A stretch of 42,577 bases of DNA from a virus: IMG/VR virus record IMGVR_UViG_3300044470_000215, positions 1-42,577 of that record; one strand, 5' to 3'. The position numbers and the translations under genes are program-made. Position 1 is the stretch's first letter. Each line of letters opens with the position of its first letter. Under the pieces are notes generated by a model, which ran no database searches, was not told the origin of the DNA, and was given only the letters and a program-made list of their open reading frames with translations. This document shows, piece by piece, positions 7,403 to 16,369 of the stretch.

Positions 7403-10400
7403 TGATGCCATCTCCCGCATACTGGCTTGCAAAATTGTTGACGTGCTTTACGATCTGCCGCGCACCGCCGTTGCGAAGGAACGAGTCGAAACCCTTCGCA
7501 TCGATCGCGCTGATGTTGTAGTGGTGGTGAATGTCTCCGCCCGAAGAGCCGCTGCCGTCCGCGCCGCGATACATCGAAGCCATCTCCGCCGGTGACGCTC
7601 CGCTGTTCATCGCGCCGATCGCGGGGGCGTGCGTCGACGCAGCCGTGGGATTGATGACCGCCTCGCCGAGCATCGCGTGGATGAATCCCTCATTGGGACT
7701 TGTAGACAGTTCCCCGAATCCATCGATGGCGCCACCCGCATGGAACTGCTTCGCGCTCATGCTGACTGCGTAGCTGCCACCCTTTGCGCGCGCTCCGATT
7801 TCGCCGACGGCGAGGATCTGCTCCTTGCGCAGATAGTTCTGATTGACCCAGTCGGCCGCGCTGCCACCCCACTTCGAGCGCATGTAGGTCAAGCCATCGG
7901 AGGCCTGTTTGTTGACGTCCGAGATGGCCGACTGGAAGTCGCCGCCACCATAGCCGTTGCGGTCTTTCTCGATCTGGGGGAAGATCGTCTTCTTGTAATA
8001 GTCGCGCGCGGGAATGCGTCCGCCTTCGCCCATGACCGCGCCAGTAACTCCCGCGATGAGTCCAACCGCCGCGCCCACCCCCGCGCCGATCAGCGCACCC
8101 ACAGGGCCGAACAGACTGCCGATGGCCATGCCCGCCATGGCATCGCCCAGCATCCCCTTCATCGTTCCGCCGGCGGTGCCCGATTTGAAGTCGGACTTGG
8201 TGTCCTCATATCCCTCGTAGCCGGCGACGCCCGCGGTAGCAGCGTCGGCAACGCCGGTTGCGGCGGCGCTGCCCTTGGGAACCGAGGGGCTGAGGGGCAT
8301 ATTCTGGGGCTGCTCGGTGCCGCCTATCATTGCATCCGTGGCGGCGTTGCCATTCTCGTCAAAACTGATTGAGCTGGCAGGAACGGACACTGAGCTTTCA
8401 GTGCCGGGAGTCGCAATTGAACCGGCGGTTGCCCGGTCCGAACGCGCCGACTGCGCTGCCGAAACGCCGTGGACGAGGCCGGGAATGTCCGATGCGGCCG
8501 CACTGACCGTCGAGCCAACTCCGGACGCGGATGCGGAAACGGGGCCGGAAGAGCTTCCGCCATAGCTGCCACCGCCGGCGCTGTAACTGCCCGAGGAGCC
8601 GCCGGAGTACTCCGAAGCACCTACCCCACCACTTCCTCCGTAGACGCCCCCGCTGCCCCCGCTGCCGCCTGTCCGTGCGCCGCCAGAATGCGGGGACGAA
8701 CCATGGAAGAGGCTGCCGAAGATGCCGCCTCCAGAAGCAGCTCCCGTGACTCCGGGGATGCCGGATGCGCCAGGCGCGGCATGGCCGCCAAGGATCGAGC
8801 TTTGGAACTGTTTGAAGATGGTGAGCTGCATGATCCAGTTGGCGACGATCTCCATCATCTCGTGCTGCATGGCATCCTTGATCGAGCCCATCGGGTCCCT
8901 GAATGCCGATTCCAGCGTGCTGGTCAGGCGATCGCGCATTGCGTTCTGCTCGTCGGCCATCTGGGCGTTGCGCAGATCCCCGGCCGCGGAGATCTTGGCC
9001 AAGGCGTCGGCATGGCCTTCAACCGTGGCGTCGTCAGATTCATTCGCCATGCGCACGCGCTTCGCATATTCGGCGTCGATCTTCGCGGTCTGCTGCTGCT
9101 CCTGCGCGAAGATGCCCATCAATCCCTTCTGGTGCGAGCCGGAGTGGACCGAGCCGGCAGCATCCTCCATCGTGGCAATCTCATCCATGTTCTTCTGGTG
9201 CAGGTCGAGCTTCTTCTGCGCGGTGCCGTTGTCGATGTCCTGCAGCTCAAGGTTGTAGGTTTGCGTGGCCTGCACATAGCGAGCGTCGGTCTCGGCAAGG
9301 CCGTCGGCGACCTTGTGGTAGCGTTCCAGCGCGTCGTCGCGCATCTTCTTGTCTTCGGCATCGAGGCGGCTGTAGCCCTTCAACGGAGAGACTTCCAGCG
9401 AGTCGCGCAGGTTCTTCTCGGCCTGGACGTAATCCTGGAGGCTCTTCGCAATCTCCGCGTTCGCCTTTACCCCGGCTGCGGTTTTGCGATCCTGCGCGTC
9501 CTCATACGTCAGCTCGGAGCGGGCGAGCAGCGATTCAATCTGCTGGATGGTGTATCGCTCGTCTTCCAGGATGCGGGCATTGCCGGTGAGCGATGCCATC
9601 ACGCCCTGCTCGATCAGGTCTGCGGTCTTCGCGGCTTCCTCGGTATGCAGGTTGGCGATCTTCTTGGCCGTCTGCGCGTCGATCTCGCGGACTTTATCCG
9701 CGTAGCCAGCCTCGCCGGCGGCCATCCCCGCGAGCTCAACTTGTTCCTGCGCATAAAGAGCATCATCGCCCTTCAGCCCCATCGCTGCCGTCTCGGCGCG
9801 CATCCGGCGGATCGCCTGCTGCGTCTCTTCGTTCAGCTTGACGGTGTCGGCGCCAGCCTTGGCGCTCGCCATGTCGATTTTCTGCTGCTCTTCCGACAGG
9901 CCTGCATCGGCAGCATGTTTGTTGGGGCTTTCCTGGCCAGTCGCGTTTTTATACATCTGATCTTCCAGCGCATTCTGGGCCTGCGTATAACGCAACTCTT
10001 CTTTGGCAAGGTCAACGGTCTTCTGCCGTTCCTGGGTGATCTGCTTTTGCCGGGAGAGTGCAGAATCGCCTGCATGCGCATATTCGATGTCCGAGACGTT
10101 TTTCTTGTGCGTATCCTCAAGGGCTTTCGGGTTGAGCTTGTCGAGGTTTTGCTGGCTCTCCACAGACTGCTTCGAAGCCTGCGCCGCGGCAATGCGGTCT
10201 GCAATAAATAATGACGGGTTAGACAGATCCCGCCAGCTTTGGGCCGCCAGATAATCTGCAACCCCTTTGAAGACATTGAGAGAGGCCGTTGCCTCGTCGA
10301 TCCGGAATTTTGCGTCCTCGATCGAGGTGACGTTGGCAAAGTCCTTCTTGGCGTTCTCCTCAACCTCCTGGCCGTAGGCGCGCGCCGCCGCGCCTGTATC

Positions 10401-10811
10401 CAGCCACTTCTCGCCGAGGTCGTAGACCTCTTTGCCCATGTGGTAGAGAACTTCAGCGATGGCGAGACCGGCAAACGCTCCGAACGCAACAGAGGAGATG
10501 GCCTGGAATGCCTCTGTCTGAGCAATCAGCTTTGTCAGAGCACGCGGCATGTGGACGCCGAGGGACTCCGACATCAGCCGCGTGCTCTCGATATTGGTGA
10601 GCATGCTCGCGTTGGATTTCTGGAAGCCCGCTTCAACCGCGGCCCCGGCCTTCGACCCGGCCGCGCCGACGAGAGTGATCTGCTCACCCGCGATCTTTGC
10701 CTGCGCGGACGTCCCGGCGAACGCGGCTTTGGCGCGCTGATCGAAGCGGGTTACCCCCGCGACCGCCCCGCTCTCATCCACCACCAAGCTGATTACCGCC
10801 TGCGTCGCCAT
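7395..10811 (-). CDS. Tail tape measure protein
   Basis: At 1138 residues it is the largest late gene, lying between the tail assembly genes and tip genes. The length of this protein sets tail length and it passes through the tube during DNA ejection. Residues ~1-80 are Ala/Val-rich (QAVISLVVDESGAVAGVTRF), followed by a long charged coiled-coil region with repeated Asp/Lys/Gln heptads to ~residue 680. Residues ~690-790 are a Gly/Ser-rich linker, then ~885-920 form a hydrophobic, glycine-zipper segment (GPVGALIGAGVGAAVGLIAG) suited to membrane insertion. The C-terminus contains a GFIHAMLGEAVINP motif seen at the end of many tape measures. Identification is firm from size, composition and place. 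Confidence 0.9.
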   Translation of the reverse strand: MATQAVISLVVDESGAVAGVTRFDQRAKAAFAGTSAQAKIAGEQITLVGAAGSKAGAAVEAGFQKSNASMLTNIESTRLMSESLGVHMPRALTKLIAQTEAFQAISSVAFGAFAGLAIAEVLYHMGKEVYDLGEKWLDTGAAARAYGQEVEENAKKDFANVTSIEDAKFRIDEATASLNVFKGVADYLAAQSWRDLSNPSLFIADRIAAAQASKQSVESQQNLDKLNPKALEDTHKKNVSDIEYAHAGDSALSRQKQITQERQKTVDLAKEELRYTQAQNALEDQMYKNATGQESPNKHAADAGLSEEQQKIDMASAKAGADTVKLNEETQQAIRRMRAETAAMGLKGDDALYAQEQVELAGMAAGEAGYADKVREIDAQTAKKIANLHTEEAAKTADLIEQGVMASLTGNARILEDERYTIQQIESLLARSELTYEDAQDRKTAAGVKANAEIAKSLQDYVQAEKNLRDSLEVSPLKGYSRLDAEDKKMRDDALERYHKVADGLAETDARYVQATQTYNLELQDIDNGTAQKKLDLHQKNMDEIATMEDAAGSVHSGSHQKGLMGIFAQEQQQTAKIDAEYAKRVRMANESDDATVEGHADALAKISAAGDLRNAQMADEQNAMRDRLTSTLESAFRDPMGSIKDAMQHEMMEIVANWIMQLTIFKQFQSSILGGHAAPGASGIPGVTGAASGGGIFGSLFHGSSPHSGGARTGGSGGSGGVYGGSGGVGASEYSGGSSGSYSAGGGSYGGSSSGPVSASASGVGSTVSAAASDIPGLVHGVSAAQSARSDRATAGSIATPGTESSVSVPASSISFDENGNAATDAMIGGTEQPQNMPLSPSVPKGSAAATGVADAATAGVAGYEGYEDTKSDFKSGTAGGTMKGMLGDAMAGMAIGSLFGPVGALIGAGVGAAVGLIAGVTGAVMGEGGRIPARDYYKKTIFPQIEKDRNGYGGGDFQSAISDVNKQASDGLTYMRSKWGGSAADWVNQNYLRKEQILAVGEIGARAKGGSYAVSMSAKQFHAGGAIDGFGELSTSPNEGFIHAMLGEAVINPTAASTHAPAIGAMNSGASPAEMASMYRGADGSGSSGGDIHHHYNISAIDAKGFDSFLRNGGARQIVKHVNNFASQYAGDGISG

Positions 10812-10814
10812 TTC

Positions 10815-11201
10815 TTACCTCTTGAACTCTGCCTGGCACTTCCGGCAGCTCCATGCCGCCTCTTCGTTCAACGCTCCGCATTTGAAGCAGCTTGGATGGC
10901 AATTGCGGAACTCGCGCTCCGCGTCCGCCAACACAAGCAGCCCTTCCGCCTCATCCGCCATCAACTCGATCTGCGCTCCGGGCAGCGCGGTCACGCTGCG
11001 CAGCCACATCAAGTACGCAACCCATTGGTAGTAGCCGTGAGCTACAGAGCGCGCCGGGAGCACCTTCCCGAGCGCCTCGACCGCGCCCTCGCGCGTGCTG
11101 CCTTCCAGCAGCTCGTCGAGGTCCTTGCGCAAGAACGATTCGACGTACATCTCCGCCGCCGCCGTGCGCAGCCCTGGATAGTCGGTGCGGCAGTCGATCA
11201 T
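10815..11201 (-). CDS. Small tail-region protein with C-terminal zinc ribbon
   Basis: 128 residues from the ATG at 11201, which overlaps the previous stop as ATGA and has GGGAAG just upstream. The body is helical (YPGLRTAAAEMYVESFLRKD). The end carries CFKCGALNEEAAWSCRKC, a CxxC...CxxC zinc ribbon. It lies directly before the tape measure gene, where other siphophages encode tail assembly chaperones. Homology was not recognised; a role in tail assembly is inference from position. Confidence 0.6.
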   Translation of the reverse strand: MIDCRTDYPGLRTAAAEMYVESFLRKDLDELLEGSTREGAVEALGKVLPARSVAHGYYQWVAYLMWLRSVTALPGAQIELMADEAEGLLVLADAEREFRNCHPSCFKCGALNEEAAWSCRKCQAEFKR

Positions 11202-11425
11202 TGCTTCCCATATATGCCTACAAACCCGCACACGCGCTCACCGCCTGGAGCCTTCTCGCAGCGCGCCTCTTCGAGCCATACTGAATTCTTGATTTCGGTG
11301 GTCGCAGATAGACTGCACGGATGTATGCGGATTTGAGTGGCTTCAAAGAGGCCCGTGAGTCGCGCGCAAACGATATCTTCGAACCCCGTGATTTTGTCAA
11401 CAACCTTATCGCCAAGCTCGATCAT
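11198..11425 (-). CDS. Conserved small phage protein (GDKVxDKITGFE family)
   Basis: 75 residues. It begins with MIELGDKVVDKITGFEDIV, the hallmark of a small family common in phages in which a K-D-x-x-T-G-F core is followed by a short beta domain. The function of that family is not established. ATGA overlaps on both sides tie it into the tail operon between the putative assembly chaperone and the zinc-ribbon gene. Confidence 0.7.
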   Translation of the reverse strand: MIELGDKVVDKITGFEDIVCARLTGLFEATQIRIHPCSLSATTEIKNSVWLEEARCEKAPGGERVCGFVGIYGKQ

Positions 11426-12234
11426 TTTTGGTCACTATCTCCCTTCGCCGCGTCAACGATGCGGCCCGCGCCGCCCGCGTTCAGCAGCCCTTGGATGGCC
11501 GCGACCTTGTGGCTGGCGTCCATCTCGCGGACGATGCTCGCGCGGTCAAGCAGCATATCGCCGTTCGCGCGATACGAGGCGTCCACGCTCACGATCAGCT
11601 CGTCGTAGAAGTCCATCATCAGGGCCTGGCGCGCCGGGTAGATGGTGCGGTTGCCGCGCTCGTTGCCCAGCACGCGATAGGTCCCACAGGCGCGGTTGAA
11701 CTTGCGCTGCTGCTGTAGCGTTGGCGGGTTGAAGCGATGCACCAACCCGCTCCACTTCGACTTGCCGTCCCAGATGCACTCCAGCGAGATCTCGCTCAGC
11801 TCGCTCAATATGATCGGCGCATCATCCGAGACCGGCGCGACGCGCACATCGCGCAACACCTGGCCGAATGCCTTCAAGTGACCGAGCGGAAGCATGGCAC
11901 GCCAGTCTCCTGCATCCGGCATGGTGTAGCCCTCGACCTTGACTACGCAGCTACGCGCCAGATCGATGGTTCCGCTCTCGACCTCAAAGGTCTCCGTCTC
12001 TTCGCCCTGGATCATCACCGACTCAGTATCGAAGCTGCGGAAGAACCGCTCCCAGTCGCTGCGCGTGATGCGGCGGAATATCCAGGTGTACTCATGCGCG
12101 CCGAACTTCATCGCGATCGCGCGGCCTTCGGTCAGCTCAAGAACCGGTGCGGGCGTTGCGGGCTCGGCGGCAATGGTGACTGGCTCGGCTTCGATGGCTT
12201 CGATCTGCTTCGGGGTTTCATGGATTTTCGACAC
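11422..12234 (-). CDS. Probable tail assembly protein
   Basis: 270 residues starting at a GTG (12234) with AAGGAG 7 bp upstream. After a low-complexity Pro/Ala/Glu leader (~45 residues) comes a mixed domain with YTWIFRRITRSDWERFF and, later, RFNPPTLQQQRKFNRACG. It follows the tail tube gene and precedes the tape measure, the position of gpG/GT-type tail assembly chaperones. I see no programmed slippage site joining it to the next gene; the junction is a plain ATGA overlap. Function is inferred from position. Confidence 0.55.
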   Translation of the reverse strand: MSKIHETPKQIEAIEAEPVTIAAEPATPAPVLELTEGRAIAMKFGAHEYTWIFRRITRSDWERFFRSFDTESVMIQGEETETFEVESGTIDLARSCVVKVEGYTMPDAGDWRAMLPLGHLKAFGQVLRDVRVAPVSDDAPIILSELSEISLECIWDGKSKWSGLVHRFNPPTLQQQRKFNRACGTYRVLGNERGNRTIYPARQALMMDFYDELIVSVDASYRANGDMLLDRASIVREMDASHKVAAIQGLLNAGGAGRIVDAAKGDSDQK

Positions 12235-12321
12235 GGGTTCGCTCCTTCAATCTGGATGGTGAAGATTTCAAAAATGCAGCGCGTGCTGGGAAGTTGCCGC
12301 TCTGCGAAAGAAGGGTTGGCA

Positions 12322-12350
12322 GCCGGCCGGGGCAGTGTCACTCGGCCGGC
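12322..12350 (-). terminator. GC-rich hairpin directly after the tail tube gene
   Basis: GCCGGCCG (12322-12329) pairs perfectly with CGGCCGGC (12343-12350). The loop can form a further AGTG/CACT stem. It starts 7 bp after the tube gene's end on the minus strand. No U-tract follows, so partial termination or mRNA 3'-end stabilisation is more likely than full stop, because tail genes continue downstream. Confidence 0.5.
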
Positions 12351-12356
12351 CCCCGG

Positions 12357-13385
12357 TTAGGCCGCTATGAGGTAGCTGGCCACGGAATTGATGACGACGG
12401 CCGTGATGAGCGGCGTCATGCCGACCTGCAGGATGTCCGTCTCGCCTAGTTCCAGCGTCCAGCAGGAGGTGCCACCAACGTCGCTGAGCGCGCAGTTCTC
12501 GTCCAGCGTGAAGTTGGGCAGCGCGAGGTTGAGCGAGGATGCGCCGCTGGTGGTGTTCAGCGTGGCCTGCAGCATGGTGTTGGCGCGCTTCCAGCCGTAG
12601 ATGTCGTCGGTGCCGTTGGCGGCGATCACCATCTTCATCTTTACCTTCGGCATGTTGACGATGAGGTGCGAGGCGTAGAGGCCGGAGCCGGAGACGCGCA
12701 CCTCCTCCATGCCGCAGTCGATGGTCAGCTCCCAGCTCTTGACGCGGGGATAGAAGCTGACCAGCGCGCCGCCGCTGGGGCCAATCGAGACCTGCGAATC
12801 GCTGCCCAGCAGATGCTGCCGCTGTACCGGAATGGGCATCGTGGGAAGGATGCCATCCACCGTGCGGCCGGTGCCCATCATGGTCGCCTTGAACTTCAGC
12901 GATCCGGTGCCGGAGCTGGTGATGGTGAGCTGGCTGATGCCCATGTCGACGAGCTGGTAGGCAACGTCGTTGGTGTCCTGGCCATAGAGCGTTGTGGCCT
13001 GCGCTTCCAGGCCGGTATCGAGGAAGTTGCAGGTGTGCGTGTAGGGCGCGGGAGCAACGCCGCCGGTGACCACTTCCTTGCCCAGCGCGAAGGCAATCAG
13101 CCAGCCCGCGAGCCAGTCGGTGAGCTGGCCGCCGAGATCCAGCGACGACTTCTTGCCGGTGAGCCAGTTGTCGTTGGCGAAGCTGTTGGTTGCGCCGGCG
13201 GTTCCGTAAGTGGATTCCTTTGTCTGCTGGAACTTGGCGTATCCGCTGACGTCGTAGCGCAACGCCTCGATCAGCGCGGCGGCGGCCACCGGAGTTCCCC
13301 ACGATGTCTGGGCGTTGGCGGCAACCACCATCTGCCGCAGAATTGATTTCTGTCCAACAAAACCACCGGTCAAAATAGGGGGCAT
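12357..13385 (-). CDS. Major tail tube protein
   Basis: 342 residues with AAGGAG 6 bp before the ATG. It has the features of a siphophage tube protein: an N-terminal extended segment (QMVVAANAQTSWGTPVAAAA), several beta strands with Thr/Ser/Gly alternation (QLTITSSGTGSLKFKATMMG) and a C-terminal beta domain. It lies between head-tail joining genes and assembly chaperone/tape measure genes. Strong RBS and trailing hairpin fit high expression. A two-domain tube with an extra Ig-like region is possible from the length. Confidence 0.78.
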   Translation of the reverse strand: MPPILTGGFVGQKSILRQMVVAANAQTSWGTPVAAAALIEALRYDVSGYAKFQQTKESTYGTAGATNSFANDNWLTGKKSSLDLGGQLTDWLAGWLIAFALGKEVVTGGVAPAPYTHTCNFLDTGLEAQATTLYGQDTNDVAYQLVDMGISQLTITSSGTGSLKFKATMMGTGRTVDGILPTMPIPVQRQHLLGSDSQVSIGPSGGALVSFYPRVKSWELTIDCGMEEVRVSGSGLYASHLIVNMPKVKMKMVIAANGTDDIYGWKRANTMLQATLNTTSGASSLNLALPNFTLDENCALSDVGGTSCWTLELGETDILQVGMTPLITAVVINSVASYLIAA

Positions 13386-13418
13386 CGGATTCTCCTTGGT
13401 GCGATTGAATTGCTCCGG

Positions 13419-13820
13419 CTATTTCTCCGGTGCTGAAGTTGTGGCCACGGATGCTACGGCGGACGATGGATGAAGGACAGGGCCGCCAAGATGCTCGGCC
13501 TCGATGAATGTCTCGGGAACTTGAGCGTTCGTATGAACTGGAACCGGCGCGGGAGAAGCGGCCGCGATCGGCTTTGCAACCGGTGCGGCAACCGGCGAAG
13601 GCGCGGTTGATGCAGCCGGGGCAAGCTCAAACCACGGCTGCCCGAAGGGAGCTGTCGGGGCAAGCGTCTGAAACCAGATTGCGCGATGGACCGGCTGCAC
13701 CGCGGAGCCGGTAAAGGTAAGCGTCATCGCGCCGCCATGGACGGAGAGGGGCCCTCCCTTTGCCGCAGCCTGCCCGGCGGCTGTGAGGCGCACATTGACG
13801 GTGTCGCTATTCGACTGCAT
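13419..13820 (-). CDS. Hypothetical Ala/Pro-rich virion-region protein
   Basis: 133 residues. The ATG has GAGGAG 7 bp upstream and overlaps the previous gene by 14 bp. Residues ~1-70 look like a small beta domain (VNVRLTAAGQAAAKGG, AMTLTFTGSAVQPV). The rest is a disordered Ala/Pro/Val tail. It sits just before the tail tube gene. No family was recognised. Confidence 0.6.
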   Translation of the reverse strand: MQSNSDTVNVRLTAAGQAAAKGGPLSVHGGAMTLTFTGSAVQPVHRAIWFQTLAPTAPFGQPWFELAPAASTAPSPVAAPVAKPIAAASPAPVPVHTNAQVPETFIEAEHLGGPVLHPSSAVASVATTSAPEK

Positions 13821-14283
13821 AGATCAGCTCCTCGACTCGATGAATCAACTTGACGGCGTGGCATAGATACTGGCTGTACCACAGCACGGTTGGCCCTTCG
13901 ACCTGTACCGGCTGGCTCCAGTCGTATTGCGGAACGCCCTCGGCGTTTGGATATTGGCGCAGCGGGAGCGGGTCGAAGGCGGCGCAGACATCCTCGATCA
14001 CGCCCTGGAAGGTGCCTTCGCTGTTGGCTGCATCGTTGACGGACATGTAGCCCATCATGGCGATCTCGTGAATGCGACGATAGGTCCCCGTGCCCTCGTC
14101 GCGCGTCACGGTGGCCTGGCGCGTCACCATCCAGGTGTGAATGTTGCCGGCGACGGTGTCCTTGAAGAGTTCGAGGAAGGCCTTCTGCTCTTTGGCTTCG
14201 CGTGCATAGCTGTAGACGTTCCTGGCTGAAGGAACGGCTGCAAGGCGCGCGGTGACGGCAGTGATGATGTCAGGCAGTGGCAA
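13807..14283 (-). CDS. Tail completion/terminator-type protein
   Basis: 158 residues from a TTG at 14283, chosen because GAGGAGG lies 6-7 bp upstream; no ATG is available near the conserved start. The sequence begins PLPDIITAVTARLAAVPSARNVYSY, similar in style to tail terminators (gpU/gp37-like), and ends VKLIHRVEELIYAVE. It lies between an HK97 gp10-like gene and the tube gene, where tail terminators occur. It overlaps the upstream gene by 14 bp. Function is inferred from position and fold style. Confidence 0.6.
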   Translation of the reverse strand: MPLPDIITAVTARLAAVPSARNVYSYAREAKEQKAFLELFKDTVAGNIHTWMVTRQATVTRDEGTGTYRRIHEIAMMGYMSVNDAANSEGTFQGVIEDVCAAFDPLPLRQYPNAEGVPQYDWSQPVQVEGPTVLWYSQYLCHAVKLIHRVEELIYAVE

Positions 14284-14815
14284 CGGGCACCTCCTCGATG
14301 GCGCGCACCGCGATTGCAATCTGACGCTCGATGATCGACGGAGCCTGCGGATCGATGACCTGCTCCGCACGGTCGAACATGTGCCGCCCCACCATACCGC
14401 GCTTGCGCTGATTGATCGCGATGGCCCACGCGATTCCCAGCGCCGACTTCTCATCCTCGACGCCGAACTTCAACTTCACCCATGGAAGCAGCGCGTTGAC
14501 TGGCGGCATGTGTGCGCGCGCGCCATAGTTGAGCGGATCGGCATAGACATCCGCCGGCGCTCCGGCTTGCACCAGAAGGCGGCTGAGCATCTCGCTTGGA
14601 GTGACGGTCGCAAAGATTAAGTTGACGAAGTTACCAGTGGCGACGGCGGGCGGCATCGAGCCATAAGGTGAGCGGGTATTCTCAACCACATCCTTCACCG
14701 ATTCAACGCCGACAGCTTCCAGTCCGGCGAGCACGCCCCGATGTATAGCCGCGCGCACCTCCTCGGTGGCCTGGTCGAGCCCGGAGATCCTGATTGTCAT
14801 TCCGGGCGCGCTCAT
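14270..14815 (-). CDS. HK97 gp10-like neck/tail completion protein
   Basis: 181 residues. The N-terminus (MTIRISGLDQATEEVRAAI, then VESVKDVVENTRSPYG) matches the pattern of HK97 gp10-type minor tail/neck proteins, in which an amphipathic helix is followed by a segment ending in P-Y-G and an insert. The gene overlaps its upstream neighbour as ATGA. Such proteins sit at the head-tail interface and help join the tail. Match is by pattern, not search. Confidence 0.6.
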   Translation of the reverse strand: MSAPGMTIRISGLDQATEEVRAAIHRGVLAGLEAVGVESVKDVVENTRSPYGSMPPAVATGNFVNLIFATVTPSEMLSRLLVQAGAPADVYADPLNYGARAHMPPVNALLPWVKLKFGVEDEKSALGIAWAIAINQRKRGMVGRHMFDRAEQVIDPQAPSIIERQIAIAVRAIEEVPVATA

Positions 14816-15531
14816 CGGGTGTCCTTACCATGGACTAGGCGGTCGACGCCGGCGGTGCCCATGATGTTGCGCAGGTTGCCGGTGGAGATGGCAAATCGGC
14901 TCTCGACGCCGCTTGCGTTCTCCTCGATCCCCAGGTGGTTGAAGTAGCGCTTGCGGATCTTCGCGGCCAGGGACGTATACTCCTGCGCCTTGGTGCGATA
15001 GTTCACGCTGTCCGCGCCCAGGGTGTTGTCGCCGAACTGGCTGGATCGGGCGGCCATCGCCTCCAGGCACAGCGAAGCGGCATAGTCGCAGACCGCGAAG
15101 AAGTCCACCTGCGGCACGGTCGAGCCATCGGGCGAGTGCTGCGCGGTCCAGGTGATGCGCGCTGCTTCGCCAACCTGCGGCACATAGGCGGAGAGCATCA
15201 ACTGAGCGCCCTTGGGCGTGCGGTAGATCTCCCAATCCTCCGAGCGCACATCCTCGTCCGGGATCTGGCCGATGGGGTATTCGATCTTCTTGATCTCGCT
15301 GAAGTGCGGATCGAAGGTGCCCTTGGTCGAAGTCGGAAGCGCGGTGAATGCCGTCCCGGTTCCCGCCACGTCGCTGACAATATACAGCGGGCGGTCCTTC
15401 GAGTAGCGCTGAAGGATCGCCTGCTGCACAAAGCGGTCGAGCGAAGATGTGATCCAGCCCGACTCGTCGGCGATCACCGGAGCGATCGCGTCGAGGAAGG
15501 GTTGAAGCGGGTTGGGGGGGACGCCGGGCAT
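14812..15531 (-). CDS. Head-tail connector (adaptor) protein
   Basis: 239 residues. The segment FVQQAILQRYSKDRPL is typical of helical adaptor proteins (Mu gp36 / HK97 gp6-like), which attach to the portal ring. The family is usually shorter (~130-180 residues); here a central beta-rich insert adds length. The position after the capsid-region genes and before the gp10-like gene agrees with this role. Confidence 0.55.
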   Translation of the reverse strand: MPGVPPNPLQPFLDAIAPVIADESGWITSSLDRFVQQAILQRYSKDRPLYIVSDVAGTGTAFTALPTSTKGTFDPHFSEIKKIEYPIGQIPDEDVRSEDWEIYRTPKGAQLMLSAYVPQVGEAARITWTAQHSPDGSTVPQVDFFAVCDYAASLCLEAMAARSSQFGDNTLGADSVNYRTKAQEYTSLAAKIRKRYFNHLGIEENASGVESRFAISTGNLRNIMGTAGVDRLVHGKDTR

Positions 15532-15534
15532 GGC

Positions 15535-16278
15535 TTAGATGTCCATCTCCACAACGGTGAGGATGACGGCGGCGGCTTTGGGCGAGGTGGTGACGGGAAC
15601 GGAGGTCATATCGACCGTGATAACGTCGCCGATATTCACGCGTTCTCCGCCCGGATAGCTCTGGATCGTTCCGAGCACTTTGACCTTGGTCGCGTTGACG
15701 GTCGCGTATTGCGCAACCGACAAAGGAACATCGGTGGCCAGCGTCGTGCCGTTCTGATTCACAATCACAGTGGTCGGGCCTCCGCCGAGGGTTGTCTCGG
15801 TAAGCGCGGTCCCAGTGAGGTCGAGGGTGCTGGCTCCGGCCGCACCAACCGGCCCGGTGATGGTGATCTTGTTTGTGTTCCCGCCCGTGCCCTGTACCGC
15901 AACCAGGTCGGCCGCAACGAAGCTGGCTTGGGCATTGAGCTGAACGACTGCAGCCGCGATGGTAGTTCTGGCGGGAAAGATCGTGGAGACCACCGCACCC
16001 GCACCGACGGCAATGTCCAGCGTGCCCGCCATGGTGTTGGTGGCGGCGGTGAGTGTGAACAATGCGGTAGAACCGGCGGAGATGGTCGACGCGGCCGGGG
16101 TCGGAGTTATGATTGCAGATGTAACCGCGCCTGCTCCCGTATCCGAGAGGCAAAGCTGCGCGGCCAGGATGCGTGCGGGACGCGAGGCTATGAAGGTCGC
16201 AAGCGCGACGCCGATCGCCGGCAATCCGGGAAGTGGAAGCGTGATGTAACTTCTGCGAAGCTGTTGCTGGTCTGCCAT
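15535..16278 (-). CDS. Hypothetical structural protein (head decoration or fibre-like)
   Basis: 247 residues, rich in Ala/Thr/Val/Gly with long alternating strands and almost no charged residues in the middle (STALFTLTAATNTMAGTLDI, VVSTIFPARTTIAAAVVQL). This fits a beta-structured virion surface protein. It directly follows the major capsid gene, a common place for head decoration proteins. The first ~35 residues are more hydrophobic (LPGLPAIGVALATFI). Not recognised by family. Confidence 0.5.
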   Translation of the reverse strand: MADQQQLRRSYITLPLPGLPAIGVALATFIASRPARILAAQLCLSDTGAGAVTSAIITPTPAASTISAGSTALFTLTAATNTMAGTLDIAVGAGAVVSTIFPARTTIAAAVVQLNAQASFVAADLVAVQGTGGNTNKITITGPVGAAGASTLDLTGTALTETTLGGGPTTVIVNQNGTTLATDVPLSVAQYATVNATKVKVLGTIQSYPGGERVNIGDVITVDMTSVPVTTSPKAAAVILTVVEMDI

Positions 16279-16319
16279 GAGGTCCCTCGTCTCGGTTGCT
16301 GCTGTTGGTCTTGAGCTTT

Positions 16320-16345
16320 GGCCCGGAGCAGATTCGCTCCGGGCC
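16320..16345 (-). terminator. Perfect 10-bp hairpin after the capsid gene
   Basis: GGCCCGGAGC (16320-16329), loop AGATTC, then GCTCCGGGCC (16336-16345). It lies 25 bp past the capsid stop on the minus strand and is not followed by a U-tract. It most likely attenuates transcription or protects the 3' end of the capsid mRNA. Confidence 0.6.
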
Positions 16346-16369
16346 TCATCTCCTCATTCGGGTTGCGTC

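Noticed and set aside
8469-10211. 580-residue open frame on the plus strand
   Set aside because: Antisense to the tape measure gene. High GC at third positions keeps the opposite strand open; composition is Arg/Leu/Ala shadow-like and no RBS fits.
12268-13302. 344-residue frame, minus strand, other phase of the tail tube gene
   Set aside because: Arg/His/Pro-rich translation; the overlapping tube frame has an RBS and a sensible beta-rich sequence.
16320-16345. Full rho-independent terminator after the capsid gene
   Set aside because: Strong stem but no U-tract, and coding continues in the same operon within 40 bp.
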